Positions 18,458 through 27,155 of a DNA stretch of 64,000 bases are shown here, piece after piece. The DNA is from Chlorobaculum tepidum TLS (GTDB lineage Bacteria > Bacteroidota > Chlorobiia > Chlorobiales > Chlorobiaceae). The stretch lies in assembly GCF_000006985.1 (NCBI RefSeq), contig NC_002932.3, positions 1,709,292 through 1,773,291 on the forward strand, written 5' to 3'. Position 1 is the stretch's first letter. The number at the start of each line of letters is the position of its first letter. Position numbers and translations under genes: made by a program. The notes under the pieces were generated by a model. The model searched no databases. It saw only the letters and a list, made by a program, of their open reading frames with translations, and was not told the DNA's origin.

Positions 18458-18976
18458 CTACTGCAGGGTACGCATAACCTTGGCCGTGTCGAAGCCCTGC
18501 GACTTTGCCTTTTCGAGGAGCTTTTCGTAGAGCGCGTCGTCGATCTGCGGGGTTCTGGCTAAAATCCAGAAGTAGTCGCGGCTGGAGGCTGTGACCATTG
18601 CCCACGAGTAGTTTTCGCGGTCAAGGGCGAAGACATTGTACGGACCGTAGAAGGGGCCGAAAAATGAAACCTTCAGCGCTCCAACGTTGGGACTTCCGGC
18701 GAATTTGGCTTTGCCTTTGGCGGTTTTCCACTTCTTTTTGTCGGGATAGTAGCCCTTGTTGAGCACCTGAACCTTGCCGTCGTCGCGCAGGGTGTAGGTG
18801 GCCGAAACATGGTCGGAGCCGCGCTCAAACCAGTTGTCGATTCGGGCAATTTCGTACCAAGTGCCAAGATAGCGGTCGAGCTTGAAGTTATCCACCGCCA
18901 CAATCCCCTCCGGCGCACTCGCGCAACCGGCAAGCGCAGCCATCCAAAGCAGCATAGGCAAAAAGAGTTTTTTCAT
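18458..18976 (-). CDS. Outer-membrane lipocalin lipoprotein (Blc-like)
   Basis: 172 residues with a lipoprotein signal peptide and lipobox (LAGC, Cys18), so lipid-anchored, probably in the outer membrane. The lipocalin motif YLGTWYEIARIDNWFERG follows (family G-x-W), then YYPDKKKW, the bacterial Blc middle region (FFGPFYGPYNVFALD) and SSRDYFWILARTPQI near the end. Blc proteins bind lysophospholipids or fatty acids and help repair membranes under stress. Well separated from cydC by a hairpin; 65 bases from the CDF gene, and possibly co-transcribed with it. Confidence 0.93.
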   Translation of the reverse strand: MKKLFLPMLLWMAALAGCASAPEGIVAVDNFKLDRYLGTWYEIARIDNWFERGSDHVSATYTLRDDGKVQVLNKGYYPDKKKWKTAKGKAKFAGSPNVGALKVSFFGPFYGPYNVFALDRENYSWAMVTASSRDYFWILARTPQIDDALYEKLLEKAKSQGFDTAKVMRTLQ

Positions 18977-19041
18977 CGGTGTTCTCCCGTTTTTTTCAGG
19001 AACAACAAAATCCCCGCCTCAAAGTTCCGGATGTCCTCCCC

Positions 19042-19965
19042 CTACCCGTCTTTATGCGACTCGTTGCGGCACACTTCGCCGGGGTATTCGAGCTCTACGG
19101 TGGAGTGGTAAATACCGTGGCGGGCGACGAGCTTGCGAATCTCCTCTTTGATGCTGGCGTATTCGGCAGGGTTGACATCGCAGCCGATTTCGAGGTGAGC
19201 GGTGAAGACTGTGCGCTGGCCGTCGAGCGACCAGAGATGGGCGTGGTGAACGCCGGTGACGTGCTCGGTCTGCTGAATGTCGGCGACAACCTTGTCGAGG
19301 CTGAGCTCGCTTGGCACGGCTTGCAGGAAGACGGGAACCATTGCGCGGAGATTCTTCACCACGCCGGTGAGGATGTAGAGCGTGATGACGATGGCGAGCA
19401 GCGGGTCGAGTATCGGCAAAGAGGTGAAAAGCAACACCACAGAAACCAGCAAAACCGAGAGCCAGCCGAGCACGTCTTCGAGCAGGTGCAGCGCAATGAC
19501 GCGGGCGTTCATGCCGGCCTGCCCCTTGAGGCGCAGCATAGCGAGCGCGTTGACGGCCACGCCAACCAGCGCGAAAGCAACCATACCTTTGGCATTCGGA
19601 TGCTCTGGATGAAGCAGGCGCGGCACCGCCTCGACCAGCACGAGGAAGGAGCTGGCGAGCATCATGAGTGCGCTGACGAGCGCACCAAAGATCGAGAAGC
19701 GCTGGTAGCCATAGGAGTAGCGCTTGTCGCCCGTGCGGCCCGAAAGCTTTTCGAAATACCAAGCCTGACCGACGGCGATAGAGTCGCCAAAGTCGTGCAC
19801 GGCGTTGGCGAGAATCGCCGTGCTGTTGGTCATGACGCCGCCGATGGCTTCGAGGATCGTGAAGCCGAAGTTCATGAAAAATGCGATCTGGATGCTCCCG
19901 ACTGCGTGGTACTGATGCCCGGCGTGACCGTGATCGTGACTATGGTCGTGATGGTGCTCGCTCAT
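19042..19965 (-). CDS. Cation diffusion facilitator (CzcD/ZitB-like metal exporter)
   Basis: 307 residues, six membrane helices plus a C-terminal cytoplasmic domain. The start at 19965 gives a His-rich N-terminus (HHHDHSHDHGHAGHQYH), a likely metal-binding tail. The metal-site pattern H-x-x-x-D occurs in helix 2 (ANAVHDFGDSIAVG) and helix 5 (ALHLLEDVLGW). Family members exchange Zn2+, Cd2+ or Co2+ for protons. The 82-base spacer to purU on the same strand leaves co-transcription open. Confidence 0.93.
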   Translation of the reverse strand: MSEHHHDHSHDHGHAGHQYHAVGSIQIAFFMNFGFTILEAIGGVMTNSTAILANAVHDFGDSIAVGQAWYFEKLSGRTGDKRYSYGYQRFSIFGALVSALMMLASSFLVLVEAVPRLLHPEHPNAKGMVAFALVGVAVNALAMLRLKGQAGMNARVIALHLLEDVLGWLSVLLVSVVLLFTSLPILDPLLAIVITLYILTGVVKNLRAMVPVFLQAVPSELSLDKVVADIQQTEHVTGVHHAHLWSLDGQRTVFTAHLEIGCDVNPAEYASIKEEIRKLVARHGIYHSTVELEYPGEVCRNESHKDG

Positions 19966-20047
19966 TCGGATTCCGATCTGACAAACAATACTTCGTCTTA
20001 CAGGAACTGTTCGAGCGGCCCGGGAAATTCCCGCCGGACGGATCAGC

Positions 20048-20917
20048 TCAGTCGAACACGACGGTTTTGCGCCCGTTGAGCAGTATCCGGTGGTCGCAGT
20101 GCAGCCGCAGGGCGCGCGCCAGCACGAGCCGTTCGAGGTCGCGCCCTTTCCGCACGAGGTCTTCAAGCGTGTCGCGGTGCGTGATGCGGATGATATCTTG
20201 CTCGATGATCGGCCCTTCGTCCAACTCGTCGGTGACGTAGTGGCTGGTCGCGCCGATCAGCTTCACGCCCCGCCGGTAGGCTTGCCGGTACGGGTTGCCG
20301 CCGACAAAGGCCGGAAGAAACGAGTGGTGAATGTTAATGATCCGGCCCACCCAGCGCCGTGTAAACTCCGGCGAGAGCACCTGCATGTACCGCGCCAGCA
20401 CGATGGTGTCAATGCCATGCTCATCGCACAAAGCCATCTGCCGCTGCTCAGCTGCTGCTTTGGCTTCAGGCGTCACCGGAATGACGTGGAACGGTATGCC
20501 GTGCGCTTCGACGAGCGGCGCGAGATCGGGATGATTGGAGATGACGAGCGGGAGGTCGATATCGAACTCGCCGAGGCTGTGCCGCCAGAGAATCTCGCGC
20601 AGGCAGTGGTCGTATTTCGAGACGAAAACCGCCATCCGGCTCCGCTTGCCAGAGAGGCGAATCTGCCAGTTCGCCCTGAATTCTCGGCCCAGCGGCGCAA
20701 ATGCCGATTCGAGGTCTTCAGCAGGAATCGAGAAGTGGTCAAGACTCCACGAAACGCGGAGAAAGAATTGCCGTTCATCCACATCGACATGCTCGTTGAG
20801 GTCGAGAATGTTTCCACCGCGCTCGTAGATAAAGTTGGCAATTCGCGCCACAAGACCCACGCGGTCGGGGCAGGAGAGCAGAAGTATGGCTTTAGAGGGA
20901 GCGGCGGCAGCGATCAT
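20048..20917 (-). CDS. purU: Formyltetrahydrofolate deformylase
   Basis: 289 residues: an N-terminal ACT domain (AILLLSCPDRVGLVARIANFI, about 10-85) and a formyltransferase-like hydrolase domain with the catalytic His in IINIHHSFLPAF and the catalytic Asp near the C-terminal YVTDELDEGPIIEQD. It hydrolyses 10-formyl-THF to formate and THF, balancing one-carbon pools. The ATG at 20917 is chosen because the ACT motif follows closely. On the plus strand a shadow frame reads out of this region into a miniature transposon. Confidence 0.95.
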   Translation of the reverse strand: MIAAAAPSKAILLLSCPDRVGLVARIANFIYERGGNILDLNEHVDVDERQFFLRVSWSLDHFSIPAEDLESAFAPLGREFRANWQIRLSGKRSRMAVFVSKYDHCLREILWRHSLGEFDIDLPLVISNHPDLAPLVEAHGIPFHVIPVTPEAKAAAEQRQMALCDEHGIDTIVLARYMQVLSPEFTRRWVGRIINIHHSFLPAFVGGNPYRQAYRRGVKLIGATSHYVTDELDEGPIIEQDIIRITHRDTLEDLVRKGRDLERLVLARALRLHCDHRILLNGRKTVVFD

Positions 20918-20996
20918 GGATGAAAAATTGAACTTGACATTAGTGATTAAAATGCAGCAAGATAATGAAGTTATCCGCCTATTGGTTTCACCAAGG

Positions 20997-21220
20997 GGTT
21001 CTTCGCAGATTATCGTAGGTGGCATGAAGGATGCTCACATGACCACCCTGATAAACAAGTTTAACAGTTCAGTCAAAGACATGTATAACTCATCATATGA
21101 CAAAGAGTTACGGTGATTTATCCTTTGGCCCGACACTCTTTGCAGAGTGCATTCGTTTTGGCCGTGCCTCAGTCGATTGACCTATATTCACCATTTACCC
21201 ACGATATTCTGCGAAGAGCC
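20997..21220. mobile_element. Miniature inverted-repeat element, copy 1 (ISL3-like ends)
   Basis: 224 bases bounded by imperfect inverted repeats of about 25 bases. The left end is GGTTCTTCGCAGATTATCGT; the right end read inwards is GGCTCTTCGCAGAATATCGT. Most of its length matches the element at 60929-61153. It has no transposase. Ends beginning GGcTCTTC are typical of the ISL3 family, so it may be mobilised in trans by such an element. Inside is a small hairpin CACTCT-TTGC-AGAGTG. No target duplication is visible. Confidence 0.8.
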
Positions 21221-21254
21221 ATTTTATAGATAATTTTCGGTCAATCAATGAAGA

Positions 21255-21330
21255 ACCCCGCCGCAAGCAGCGGGGTATCTTGAAGGCAATACTTGAATAC
21301 TTTACGCCGTAAACGGCGGGGTATTTACCC
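21255..21330. repeat. Pair of GC hairpins, possible IS200/IS605-type end remnant
   Basis: Two nearby hairpins: ACCCCGC...GCGGGGT (loop CGCAAGCA) and CGCCGT-AA-ACGGCG followed by GGGGTATTTACCC. Both share the CGGGGTAT tail, so they look like two versions of one motif. Subterminal hairpins of this type occur at IS200/IS605 ends, but no transposase is present. Nothing convincing follows until the terminator at 21479; a 35-codon frame at 21370-21477 has no recognisable features. Confidence 0.4.
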
Positions 21331-21478
21331 TTAGGGAATAATGGCAGCCACTAACACTGTATAGACAAAATGGGCGAGATAGTAGTAACTTTAAAGGCGG
21401 TAGTAGCCCGCTTTAATTTTTCACGGTTTGATACGTTTGAAGCTCGCAATCGCCCACATTTGCATATACTTGTCTGAA

Positions 21479-21503
21479 AAAGCCGGGAACCCCCGGCTTT
21501 TTT
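21479..21503 (-). terminator. Terminator after bchY
   Basis: Perfect 9-bp stem AAAGCCGGG/CCCGGCTTT with a 4-base loop and A/T runs on both sides. It lies 27 bases past the bchY stop on the minus strand and could work in both directions. Confidence 0.88.
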
Positions 21504-21529
21504 CATATCCAAACAGCCAACCAACCCCC

Positions 21530-22777
21530 TCACGCCGACGGCATAAAATACTCCTTCATCCTTCCGTAAATTTCCCGCTTTTCGAGCAGCCCAGCAATCA
21601 TACCGAGTACCGACGCCGCGCCGGAGGCAAAGAAGATCGGGCGGGCGGAGATGTTGTTGGTGTAGTAGATAGCCGGAATGCCGTGCTCCTTGGCGAAGCT
21701 GTCGAGCGAGGTGGTGCCGATCACCAGGTCGGGCTTGTGCTCCAGCACGGCCTCCATGTCCTCTTCGAGATATTTCCGGTAGCGCACCTCGGTGCCGAGC
21801 ATCGTCAGCAGGCGGTGATCCTCCTCGCCGAGCGCGGTGCGGGCGATGGAGGTCGAGGCGTAGGGCACGTCGAGGCCCGCTTCGAGCAACAGGCGCACCA
21901 GCGGCAACTCGTTGCCCTCGTAGCCCGCGACGATCACCGAGCCGTGCATCCTTTCAGCGAATCCGGCCATCATACCCTTGGCCTTCTGCCGCTCCTCCTC
22001 GGCAACGGTTTTGACGGTCTCCGGATCAAGGTCGAGCGCCTCGCCGATCCGCTCGATCCACTGGCCGGTGGCGTTCGCGCCGATGGGATTGCCGCCCACG
22101 ATCTTCACTCCCGCCGACTCGAAGAGCGCCGCCGTCCGCTCGTAAAAGGGGTGCAGCACCGCGCAGGCCGACGCGCGCCCCGCCTGCACGTAGTCGTCGA
22201 GGTCAGCGCCGGGCAGCGTGATGACCGACTCGACGCCGATCTTCTGCAACACGCCGCCGATCATCATCGCATCGACCGGGAAAATTTCGCCAAGCACCAC
22301 GAGCGTCTTGCCCTTTTTCGGCTCACCAAACGCGCCGAACCGCTTCACCAGCGACGAGACGGCCACATCCTTCGCCTCGGGGTGCGTCCGAATCTGGAAC
22401 GCCGGAAGCCGCACAAGCAGCACATCAGCGTTGCCGACCCGCTTCGGCAGCAACTCCTCGGCGATACCCGCCGTCTCGGCGACGCAGGTGCTCACCACCG
22501 GAATGAAGCGCACCGACGGGTCTTCAGCAATCTTTTCGATGGTGCAGCGCACGTCGTCGATCATCGTACCGCCGGAAATCTGTGCGTTCATCAGCTCCGG
22601 CGACACAATCGAGCGCCGCGCGGCGTAGAAGTGCGACACGAAGGTCAGTCCGTAAAGGCAGCCCTGGTCGGCGGCCATGCAGACCTGTGCGCCGTCGATG
22701 CGCATGAGCACGCGCAGACCGCCGAACGCGGGGCACATCGATTGAGGATGCAATTTGTTACAAGCCTTGTTCTCCAT
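21530..22777 (-). CDS. bchY: Chlorophyllide a reductase subunit Y
   Basis: About 415 residues. BchY pairs with BchZ as the nitrogenase-like catalytic component that, with the iron protein BchX, reduces ring B of chlorophyllide a on the way to bacteriochlorophyll a. Three iron-sulfur cysteines are visible: PQSMCPAFGGLR, ADQGCLYGLTFVSHFY and VSTCVAETAG. The core matches BchY rather than BchN (FVSHFYAARRS; EAKDVAVS; GGVLQKIGVES). The C-terminal NISARPIFFASGAASVLG also fits. Shorter than proteobacterial BchY, which has an N-terminal extension. Start ATG 22777 or 22789; either overlaps the end of the SPOR gene, suggesting coupled translation. Confidence 0.93.
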   Translation of the reverse strand: MENKACNKLHPQSMCPAFGGLRVLMRIDGAQVCMAADQGCLYGLTFVSHFYAARRSIVSPELMNAQISGGTMIDDVRCTIEKIAEDPSVRFIPVVSTCVAETAGIAEELLPKRVGNADVLLVRLPAFQIRTHPEAKDVAVSSLVKRFGAFGEPKKGKTLVVLGEIFPVDAMMIGGVLQKIGVESVITLPGADLDDYVQAGRASACAVLHPFYERTAALFESAGVKIVGGNPIGANATGQWIERIGEALDLDPETVKTVAEEERQKAKGMMAGFAERMHGSVIVAGYEGNELPLVRLLLEAGLDVPYASTSIARTALGEEDHRLLTMLGTEVRYRKYLEEDMEAVLEHKPDLVIGTTSLDSFAKEHGIPAIYYTNNISARPIFFASGAASVLGMIAGLLEKREIYGRMKEYFMPSA

Positions 22778-23789
22778 ACAAAACAACATTTTTTGGTGCT
22801 TGCTGAATATAGCTGTGACTCGACAGCCCCTTCGGCATCGACTTCATGCTGTCGAGCGCCGCCTTCCGCGTCTCAAAATCACCGATCACGAGCCGGTAAT
22901 AGCGGCTTCCCCCGGAAGTGACCGGCCAGCACCAGACCCGGTGACCCATCTCCGAAAGCCGCGCTATCTCCTGCCGGACGACCTTTCGGGTATTGAAGGT
23001 CGCGACAATCACTGTGTATCGCCCCTTCTGAAGGATGAGCGAATCCGGCGATGCCTGAACGCTTTCCGGTGCTTTCGAGGACAGCGGAGCGCTCAGCGCA
23101 CTCGACGCCACGGGCGCTGCGACGCCGGACTCCGCGGAGCTACCGGCGGACGGCAACGCATCGACGCCGTCCGGCGCGAACTGCCGGTAGAGAAACCAGC
23201 CGCTGGCAAGCATCAAGACCGCCGCGACGAACAGCGCCGCCTTTTTCAATCCTCCCGGCTTCTCCGGAGCCGGTAACGTCTCTTTTTCAGCGGAGTGGTC
23301 GGCAATGACGACCTCCTTCAGGTCGCCGTAGCCGATGTTGAGCAGCGCTTCGAGCGAGCTTTCCGGCTGGAAGCGCAATGCGCCCGACACCAGCGTGAAC
23401 GAACCGAATCCGCGCAATTCAAACCGGCCCGTCCCCTTTTTCATCGCCTCGAACAGCTCGCCGAGCGCCTTGGCCAGCCGCCGCGCCTCGCTCGCCTCCA
23501 TGCCGAGCCGAACGCTCGCGATGCGTTCGGCGTCGCCCGTCAGCTCCTTCCGCGCTTCGAACGCCACCCGATCCCTCGGAGGCTGGTAGCGTGTCCCCGA
23601 AGCGGTCGTCTGCCTCGTCGCCTGTTCGTGCACGACCGAAAAAACGCCCAGCCCACCGACGGCGAGGCGCTTGCGGTCGAGCAGCTCCGCCGTCATGCCG
23701 CCCGCAAAACGGTCGAGCTGGTGCTGCGCCTCATCCGGCCCGATGCCGAGAAGCCTGGCAAGGATGTCGGCTGCGGTCTGAGCGGCCAT
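22758..23789 (-). CDS. HU-like domain plus SPOR domain membrane protein
   Basis: 343 residues. Two HU/CCDC81-like segments occupy about 1-155 (ILARLLGIGPDEAQHQLDRF; RFELRGFGSFTLV). One membrane helix follows at about 178-198 (AALFVAAVLMLASGWFLYR), then a Ser/Ala/Pro-rich linker, then a SPOR domain at about 255-335 (GRYTVIVATFNTRKVVRQEI; RYYRLVIGDFETRKAALDSM). SPOR domains bind denuded glycan at division sites; the HU-like part may bind DNA or mediate assembly. This layout is known in Bacteroidetes/Chlorobi. The start at 23789 is chosen because residues before it have no family character. Its 3' end overlaps bchY by 20 bases. Confidence 0.87.
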   Translation of the reverse strand: MAAQTAADILARLLGIGPDEAQHQLDRFAGGMTAELLDRKRLAVGGLGVFSVVHEQATRQTTASGTRYQPPRDRVAFEARKELTGDAERIASVRLGMEASEARRLAKALGELFEAMKKGTGRFELRGFGSFTLVSGALRFQPESSLEALLNIGYGDLKEVVIADHSAEKETLPAPEKPGGLKKAALFVAAVLMLASGWFLYRQFAPDGVDALPSAGSSAESGVAAPVASSALSAPLSSKAPESVQASPDSLILQKGRYTVIVATFNTRKVVRQEIARLSEMGHRVWCWPVTSGGSRYYRLVIGDFETRKAALDSMKSMPKGLSSHSYIQQAPKNVVLYGEQGL

Positions 23790-23822
23790 TGCATTCTCCG
23801 ATGATGAGTGAAACGTCAAGTT

Positions 23823-23830
23823 CGAATATA
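23823..23830 (-). promoter_or_regulatory. Putative -10-type box (TATATTCG) for the SPOR-bchY pair
   Basis: On the minus strand TATATTCG lies 33 bases upstream of the SPOR gene ATG, in the divergent spacer shared with xseA. Confidence 0.35.
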
Positions 23831-23913
23831 ACACATCCCCACCAAAGGTCGGCCCTCCGCCCGACGCGGGAAACAGGTTGAAAAAGCGTAAGTTCCTGAA
23901 AAACCGTGACCGT

Positions 23914-25110
23914 ATGATCAAAACCGCGCAAAGCGTTGGCGAGCTGACCCGCGCCATCAAGAACGAGCTGGAGAGCCTCTTCCCCTTCGTGCGGGTGAAG
24001 GGCGAGCTGTCGAACGTCAAGCAACACAGCTCCGGCCACGTCTATCTGACGCTCAAGGACAGCGAAGCGCAAATTCCGGCGGTGATCTGGAAGAGCGTTC
24101 GCGCCCGCTCTCCGCTGGAGCTGCGTGACGGGCTCGAAGTGATCGCCGAGGGGCGGCTGGAGGTCTGGCCGCCCGCTGGTCGCTACCAGCTCATCTGCAC
24201 GGCGCTCTTCGAAACCGGCGAAGGCGAACAGCGCCTCGCGCTCGAACGGCTGATCGCCAAACTCGCCAAGGCGGGCTGGTTCGACGCCGAGCGCAAAAAG
24301 CCGATCCCGCGCATCCCGCGCCGCATCGGCATGATCACCTCACCCACCGGGGCGGTGATCCGTGACATGAGCGACGTTTTCGCGCGGCGCTTCCCCGCGG
24401 CGGAGCTGCTGCTCTACCCGGTGCAGGTGCAGGGCGAGCGAGCCGTCGAATCGATCGTGCGGGCGCTCCGCTACTTCAACGACCCGCCAAAGCCGGAGCA
24501 CAAGCCCGACGTGCTCATCGTGGCGCGAGGCGGCGGCTCGTCGGAAGACCTGCAAGCCTTCAACGACGAAGCGGTGGCCGAAGCGATCTACCGCTCGGCA
24601 ATTCCGGTGATCAGCGCCGTCGGCCACGAAACCGACCTCTCGGTGGCCGACATGGTAGCCGACCTCCGCGCAGGCACGCCCTCCATCGCCGCCGAACGCG
24701 CCGTGCCCGACCGCGAGGAACTGCTTCGCCTGATCGACAACCTCGTCAACCGGCAATCAATTCTGATGGAAGGCTTGATTTCCGGAGCACAACTCCAGGT
24801 GGACTCCATCACCAGCAGCTACGCCTTCAACCGCCCGGTGCAGATGCTCGGCCAGTTCGAGGAGCGGCTGGCGCTGATGGAAAAAGAGATGAAACGAGCC
24901 ATCGCCGAAAAAGTGCGCGACCGCGAACAGCAACTCACCGCCGCTGCCGACAGGCTGGCAATGCTCGACATCAACCGAACCCTCAAACGCGGCTTCGCAC
25001 TGGTAACGCAGGACGACCGCTACGTCACTTCAGCAAAATCACTCGAAGCTGACGCGAAGATAGGTCTCACCTTCCACGACGGGCAAAGAGAAGCTAGGGT
25101 GACGGAGTAA
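23914..25110 (+). CDS. xseA: Exodeoxyribonuclease VII large subunit
   Basis: 398 residues: an N-terminal OB-fold (ELESLFPFVRVKGELSNVK; SGHVYLTLKDSEAQIPAVIW), then the ExoVII catalytic domain (RIGMITSPTGAVIRDM; VARGGGSSEDLQAFNDEAV; SAVGHETDLSVADMVADLRA) and a helical C-terminus for assembly. With XseB, which is not in this window, it degrades single-stranded DNA into oligonucleotides. ATG 23914 is preferred over an in-frame start at 23878 because the conserved region begins right after it. Confidence 0.95.
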   Translation: MIKTAQSVGELTRAIKNELESLFPFVRVKGELSNVKQHSSGHVYLTLKDSEAQIPAVIWKSVRARSPLELRDGLEVIAEGRLEVWPPAGRYQLICTALFETGEGEQRLALERLIAKLAKAGWFDAERKKPIPRIPRRIGMITSPTGAVIRDMSDVFARRFPAAELLLYPVQVQGERAVESIVRALRYFNDPPKPEHKPDVLIVARGGGSSEDLQAFNDEAVAEAIYRSAIPVISAVGHETDLSVADMVADLRAGTPSIAAERAVPDREELLRLIDNLVNRQSILMEGLISGAQLQVDSITSSYAFNRPVQMLGQFEERLALMEKEMKRAIAEKVRDREQQLTAAADRLAMLDINRTLKRGFALVTQDDRYVTSAKSLEADAKIGLTFHDGQREARVTE

Positions 25111-25137
25111 AAATTGCCGGCTACGCTTTGCAGGGAG

Positions 25138-25923
25138 TTATTTGTGCTTCCACACTTTAAGCGCTGAAATCAACAAAATTGCGGCAAGCATCGGCAGCAG
25201 ATAACTGTCGGGGACAATGCCGAGCAACCGAGAGCCGAGCCAGGCACCAGCAATCGAGCCGATAGCCATAATCAGGACAAATGATTTGTTCGCACCAAGA
25301 ACCACAAAGCTGCTATCCTTGCTGTAACGCGCAAAGCTGACCAGCATGGTTGGCAGGCTGACGGCGAGCGACAAACTTCCCGCAAGTTTGATGTCCGCCC
25401 CGAACAGGAAAACGATGACAGGTATAAGCAGCTCACCACCGGCCACGCCAAGAAGAGCTGCAACGATGCCGATGCCCAGGCCCGCAATAACACCTGTTGT
25501 CATCAGCAGGGCTGGCGAATCAAACAAAGGTGTTCCGGTTGTGGTTGTCTGGTGTCCGGTCAGCAACACAAGCGCAATGCCGAGCAGCAGTATTGCTATA
25601 ACCCGGTAGAGCGTTTCACTTCGCAATTTTGTCGCCCAGCTGGCACCCGCCCAGGCCCCGGCCAAACTGCCAGCGAGAAGATTGACAACGATCGTCCAGT
25701 GCGCGAACAGAGTCTCCCAGGAGATGGTAGCGGCCCTGAACGGCAGGGCCGAGGCAACCACCAGAAGACTCATTGCCTTGTTGAGGATGACGGCTTCCAG
25801 CGGAGGAAAAGCAAACATGCCAAGTAAAAGCGGCAAACGAAATTCCGCTCCGCCAAGACCAATCAAACCTCCAAGGGCTCCAATGCCCGCACCGGCAAAA
25901 AAAGCTTTTATCTTTTTAATCAT
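25138..25923 (-). CDS. TauE/SafE family sulfite exporter-like permease
   Basis: 261 residues and about eight hydrophobic segments arranged as two similar halves, each with a glycine-rich motif: FFAGAGIGALGGLIGLGGAEF near the N-terminus and IGIVAALLGVAGGELLIPV in the second half. The family transports sulfite, sulfonates or other organo-sulfur anions. In a sulfur oxidiser a sulfur-compound role is attractive, but the substrate cannot be read from sequence. It lies 36 bases downstream of kdsB. Confidence 0.88.
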   Translation of the reverse strand: MIKKIKAFFAGAGIGALGGLIGLGGAEFRLPLLLGMFAFPPLEAVILNKAMSLLVVASALPFRAATISWETLFAHWTIVVNLLAGSLAGAWAGASWATKLRSETLYRVIAILLLGIALVLLTGHQTTTTGTPLFDSPALLMTTGVIAGLGIGIVAALLGVAGGELLIPVIVFLFGADIKLAGSLSLAVSLPTMLVSFARYSKDSSFVVLGANKSFVLIMAIGSIAGAWLGSRLLGIVPDSYLLPMLAAILLISALKVWKHK

Positions 25924-25959
25924 ACGACTCGTCAAAGCAGGTTACGATGTTTCACCAAT

Positions 25960-26706
25960 TCACGCTCCAAACCGCTCCCTGAACAGCCTGCGCACCTCTT
26001 CCAGCTCCTCCTCGGTGTTCACGCCCGGCGTATCCGTCGTTGTTTCGATGCAGCGAATGCGGTAGCCGTTTTCGAGGAGGCGGAGTTGTTCGAGGGATTC
26101 GGCGCGTTCGAGCATCGAGGGCGGGAGCGCAACGAAGGCTTTGAGCACGTCGGCGCGGAAGGCGTAGAGGCCGATGTGGCGGTAGTATTTCGTATCGGGC
26201 AGGGTTTCACGGCGGTACGGAATCGGGCTGCGCGAGAAGTAGAGCGCATTGCCGCGAGTGTCGAGCACGGCCTTGACCACGTGTGGATCGTCGATGATCT
26301 GCCGTTCATCAGGCTTGAGCGGGAAAACCAGGGTGGTGCAGTCGGGCAGCGGGCCCTCCCCGAAAAAGGGCGCGATGGCAAGGTCGATAGTCGCCGGGTC
26401 GATGAGTGGTTCGTCGCCCTGGAGATTGACGAATACGTCGCCACCCACCTGTTCAGCGGCCTCGGCGATGCGGTCGGTGCCGCAGGTGAGGTCAGGCGAG
26501 GTCATCACCACCTCCGCGCCGGCCTCGCGAAGCACCGCAAAGATGCGCTCGCTGTCGGTCGCCACCACCACGCGGCTCGCAAGGCGCGATTTCGTCGCTT
26601 GCTGCCAGGTGCGCACGATGAGCGGCTCGCCTTCGAGATCGGCAAGCATTTTCTCTTTCAGACGGCTGGAGCTAAGACGGGCGGGAATGACGATGACGGC
26701 GTTCAT
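25960..26706 (-). CDS. kdsB: 3-deoxy-manno-octulosonate cytidylyltransferase (CMP-KDO synthetase)
   Basis: 248 residues. It activates KDO with CTP for lipopolysaccharide core synthesis, so the organism has LPS. Motifs: [19 protein letters not shown] (nucleotide loop), [24 protein letters not shown] (metal and sugar site), YFSRSPIPY, and the C-terminal [12 protein letters not shown]. The start at 26706 overlaps the dtd stop by 4 bases. Confidence 0.96.
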   Translation of the reverse strand: MNAVIVIPARLSSSRLKEKMLADLEGEPLIVRTWQQATKSRLASRVVVATDSERIFAVLREAGAEVVMTSPDLTCGTDRIAEAAEQVGGDVFVNLQGDEPLIDPATIDLAIAPFFGEGPLPDCTTLVFPLKPDERQIIDDPHVVKAVLDTRGNALYFSRSPIPYRRETLPDTKYYRHIGLYAFRADVLKAFVALPPSMLERAESLEQLRLLENGYRIRCIETTTDTPGVNTEEELEEVRRLFRERFGA

Positions 26707-27155
26707 GGTTTTTTTGGTGATTCGAGAATGATGGTGACCGGGCCGTCGTTGACCAGCGACACCTGCATGTCTGCGCCGAACACGCCGGTCTCGACCGGGC
26801 ACCCGGCCTCGTGGCGGATCGACTCGACGAAGCGGTCAAACAGCACTCTGGCAAGCTCCGGCGGCGCGGATTCGGAAAAGCCAGGGCGATTGCCGCGGCT
26901 GGCGTCGGCGTAAAGCGTAAATTGCGAGACCACGAGCAGTGCGCCGCCAATATCTTTGAGCGAGCGGTTCATCTTCCCCTTCTCATCCTCAAAAATGCGC
27001 AGATTCGGAATCTTGCGGCTCATCCAGGCGAGGTCGTCCGCCGTGTCGTCGCGCGAGATTCCGGCAAGCACCAGCAGCCCCGTACCGATGGAGCTGTGCA
27101 GCTCACCGCCGATGGAGACGCTCGCCTCGCGCACCTGCTGGACAACCGTTCTCAT
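26703..27155 (-). CDS. dtd: D-aminoacyl-tRNA deacylase
   Basis: 150 residues, the normal size for DTD. It removes D-amino acids from mischarged tRNAs. Motifs: [14 protein letters not shown] at the N-terminus, the chiral-proofreading SQFTLYAD motif, and the C-terminal G-P-V-T loop (LVNDGPVTI). It overlaps genes on both sides by 4 bases, part of a tight minus-strand operon. Confidence 0.97.
   Translation of the reverse strand: MRTVVQQVREASVSIGGELHSSIGTGLLVLAGISRDDTADDLAWMSRKIPNLRIFEDEKGKMNRSLKDIGGALLVVSQFTLYADASRGNRPGFSESAPPELARVLFDRFVESIRHEAGCPVETGVFGADMQVSLVNDGPVTIILESPKKP

Noticed and set aside
20835-21116. Plus-strand frame running from inside purU into the miniature element
   Set aside because: It begins antisense to purU and crosses into the transposon; the second copy of the element does not keep this frame, so there is no sign of coding selection.
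21351-21533. Small minus-strand frame (60 codons) beside the bchY terminator
   Set aside because: It spans the terminator hairpin and the bchY stop, has no ribosome-binding site and no family features.
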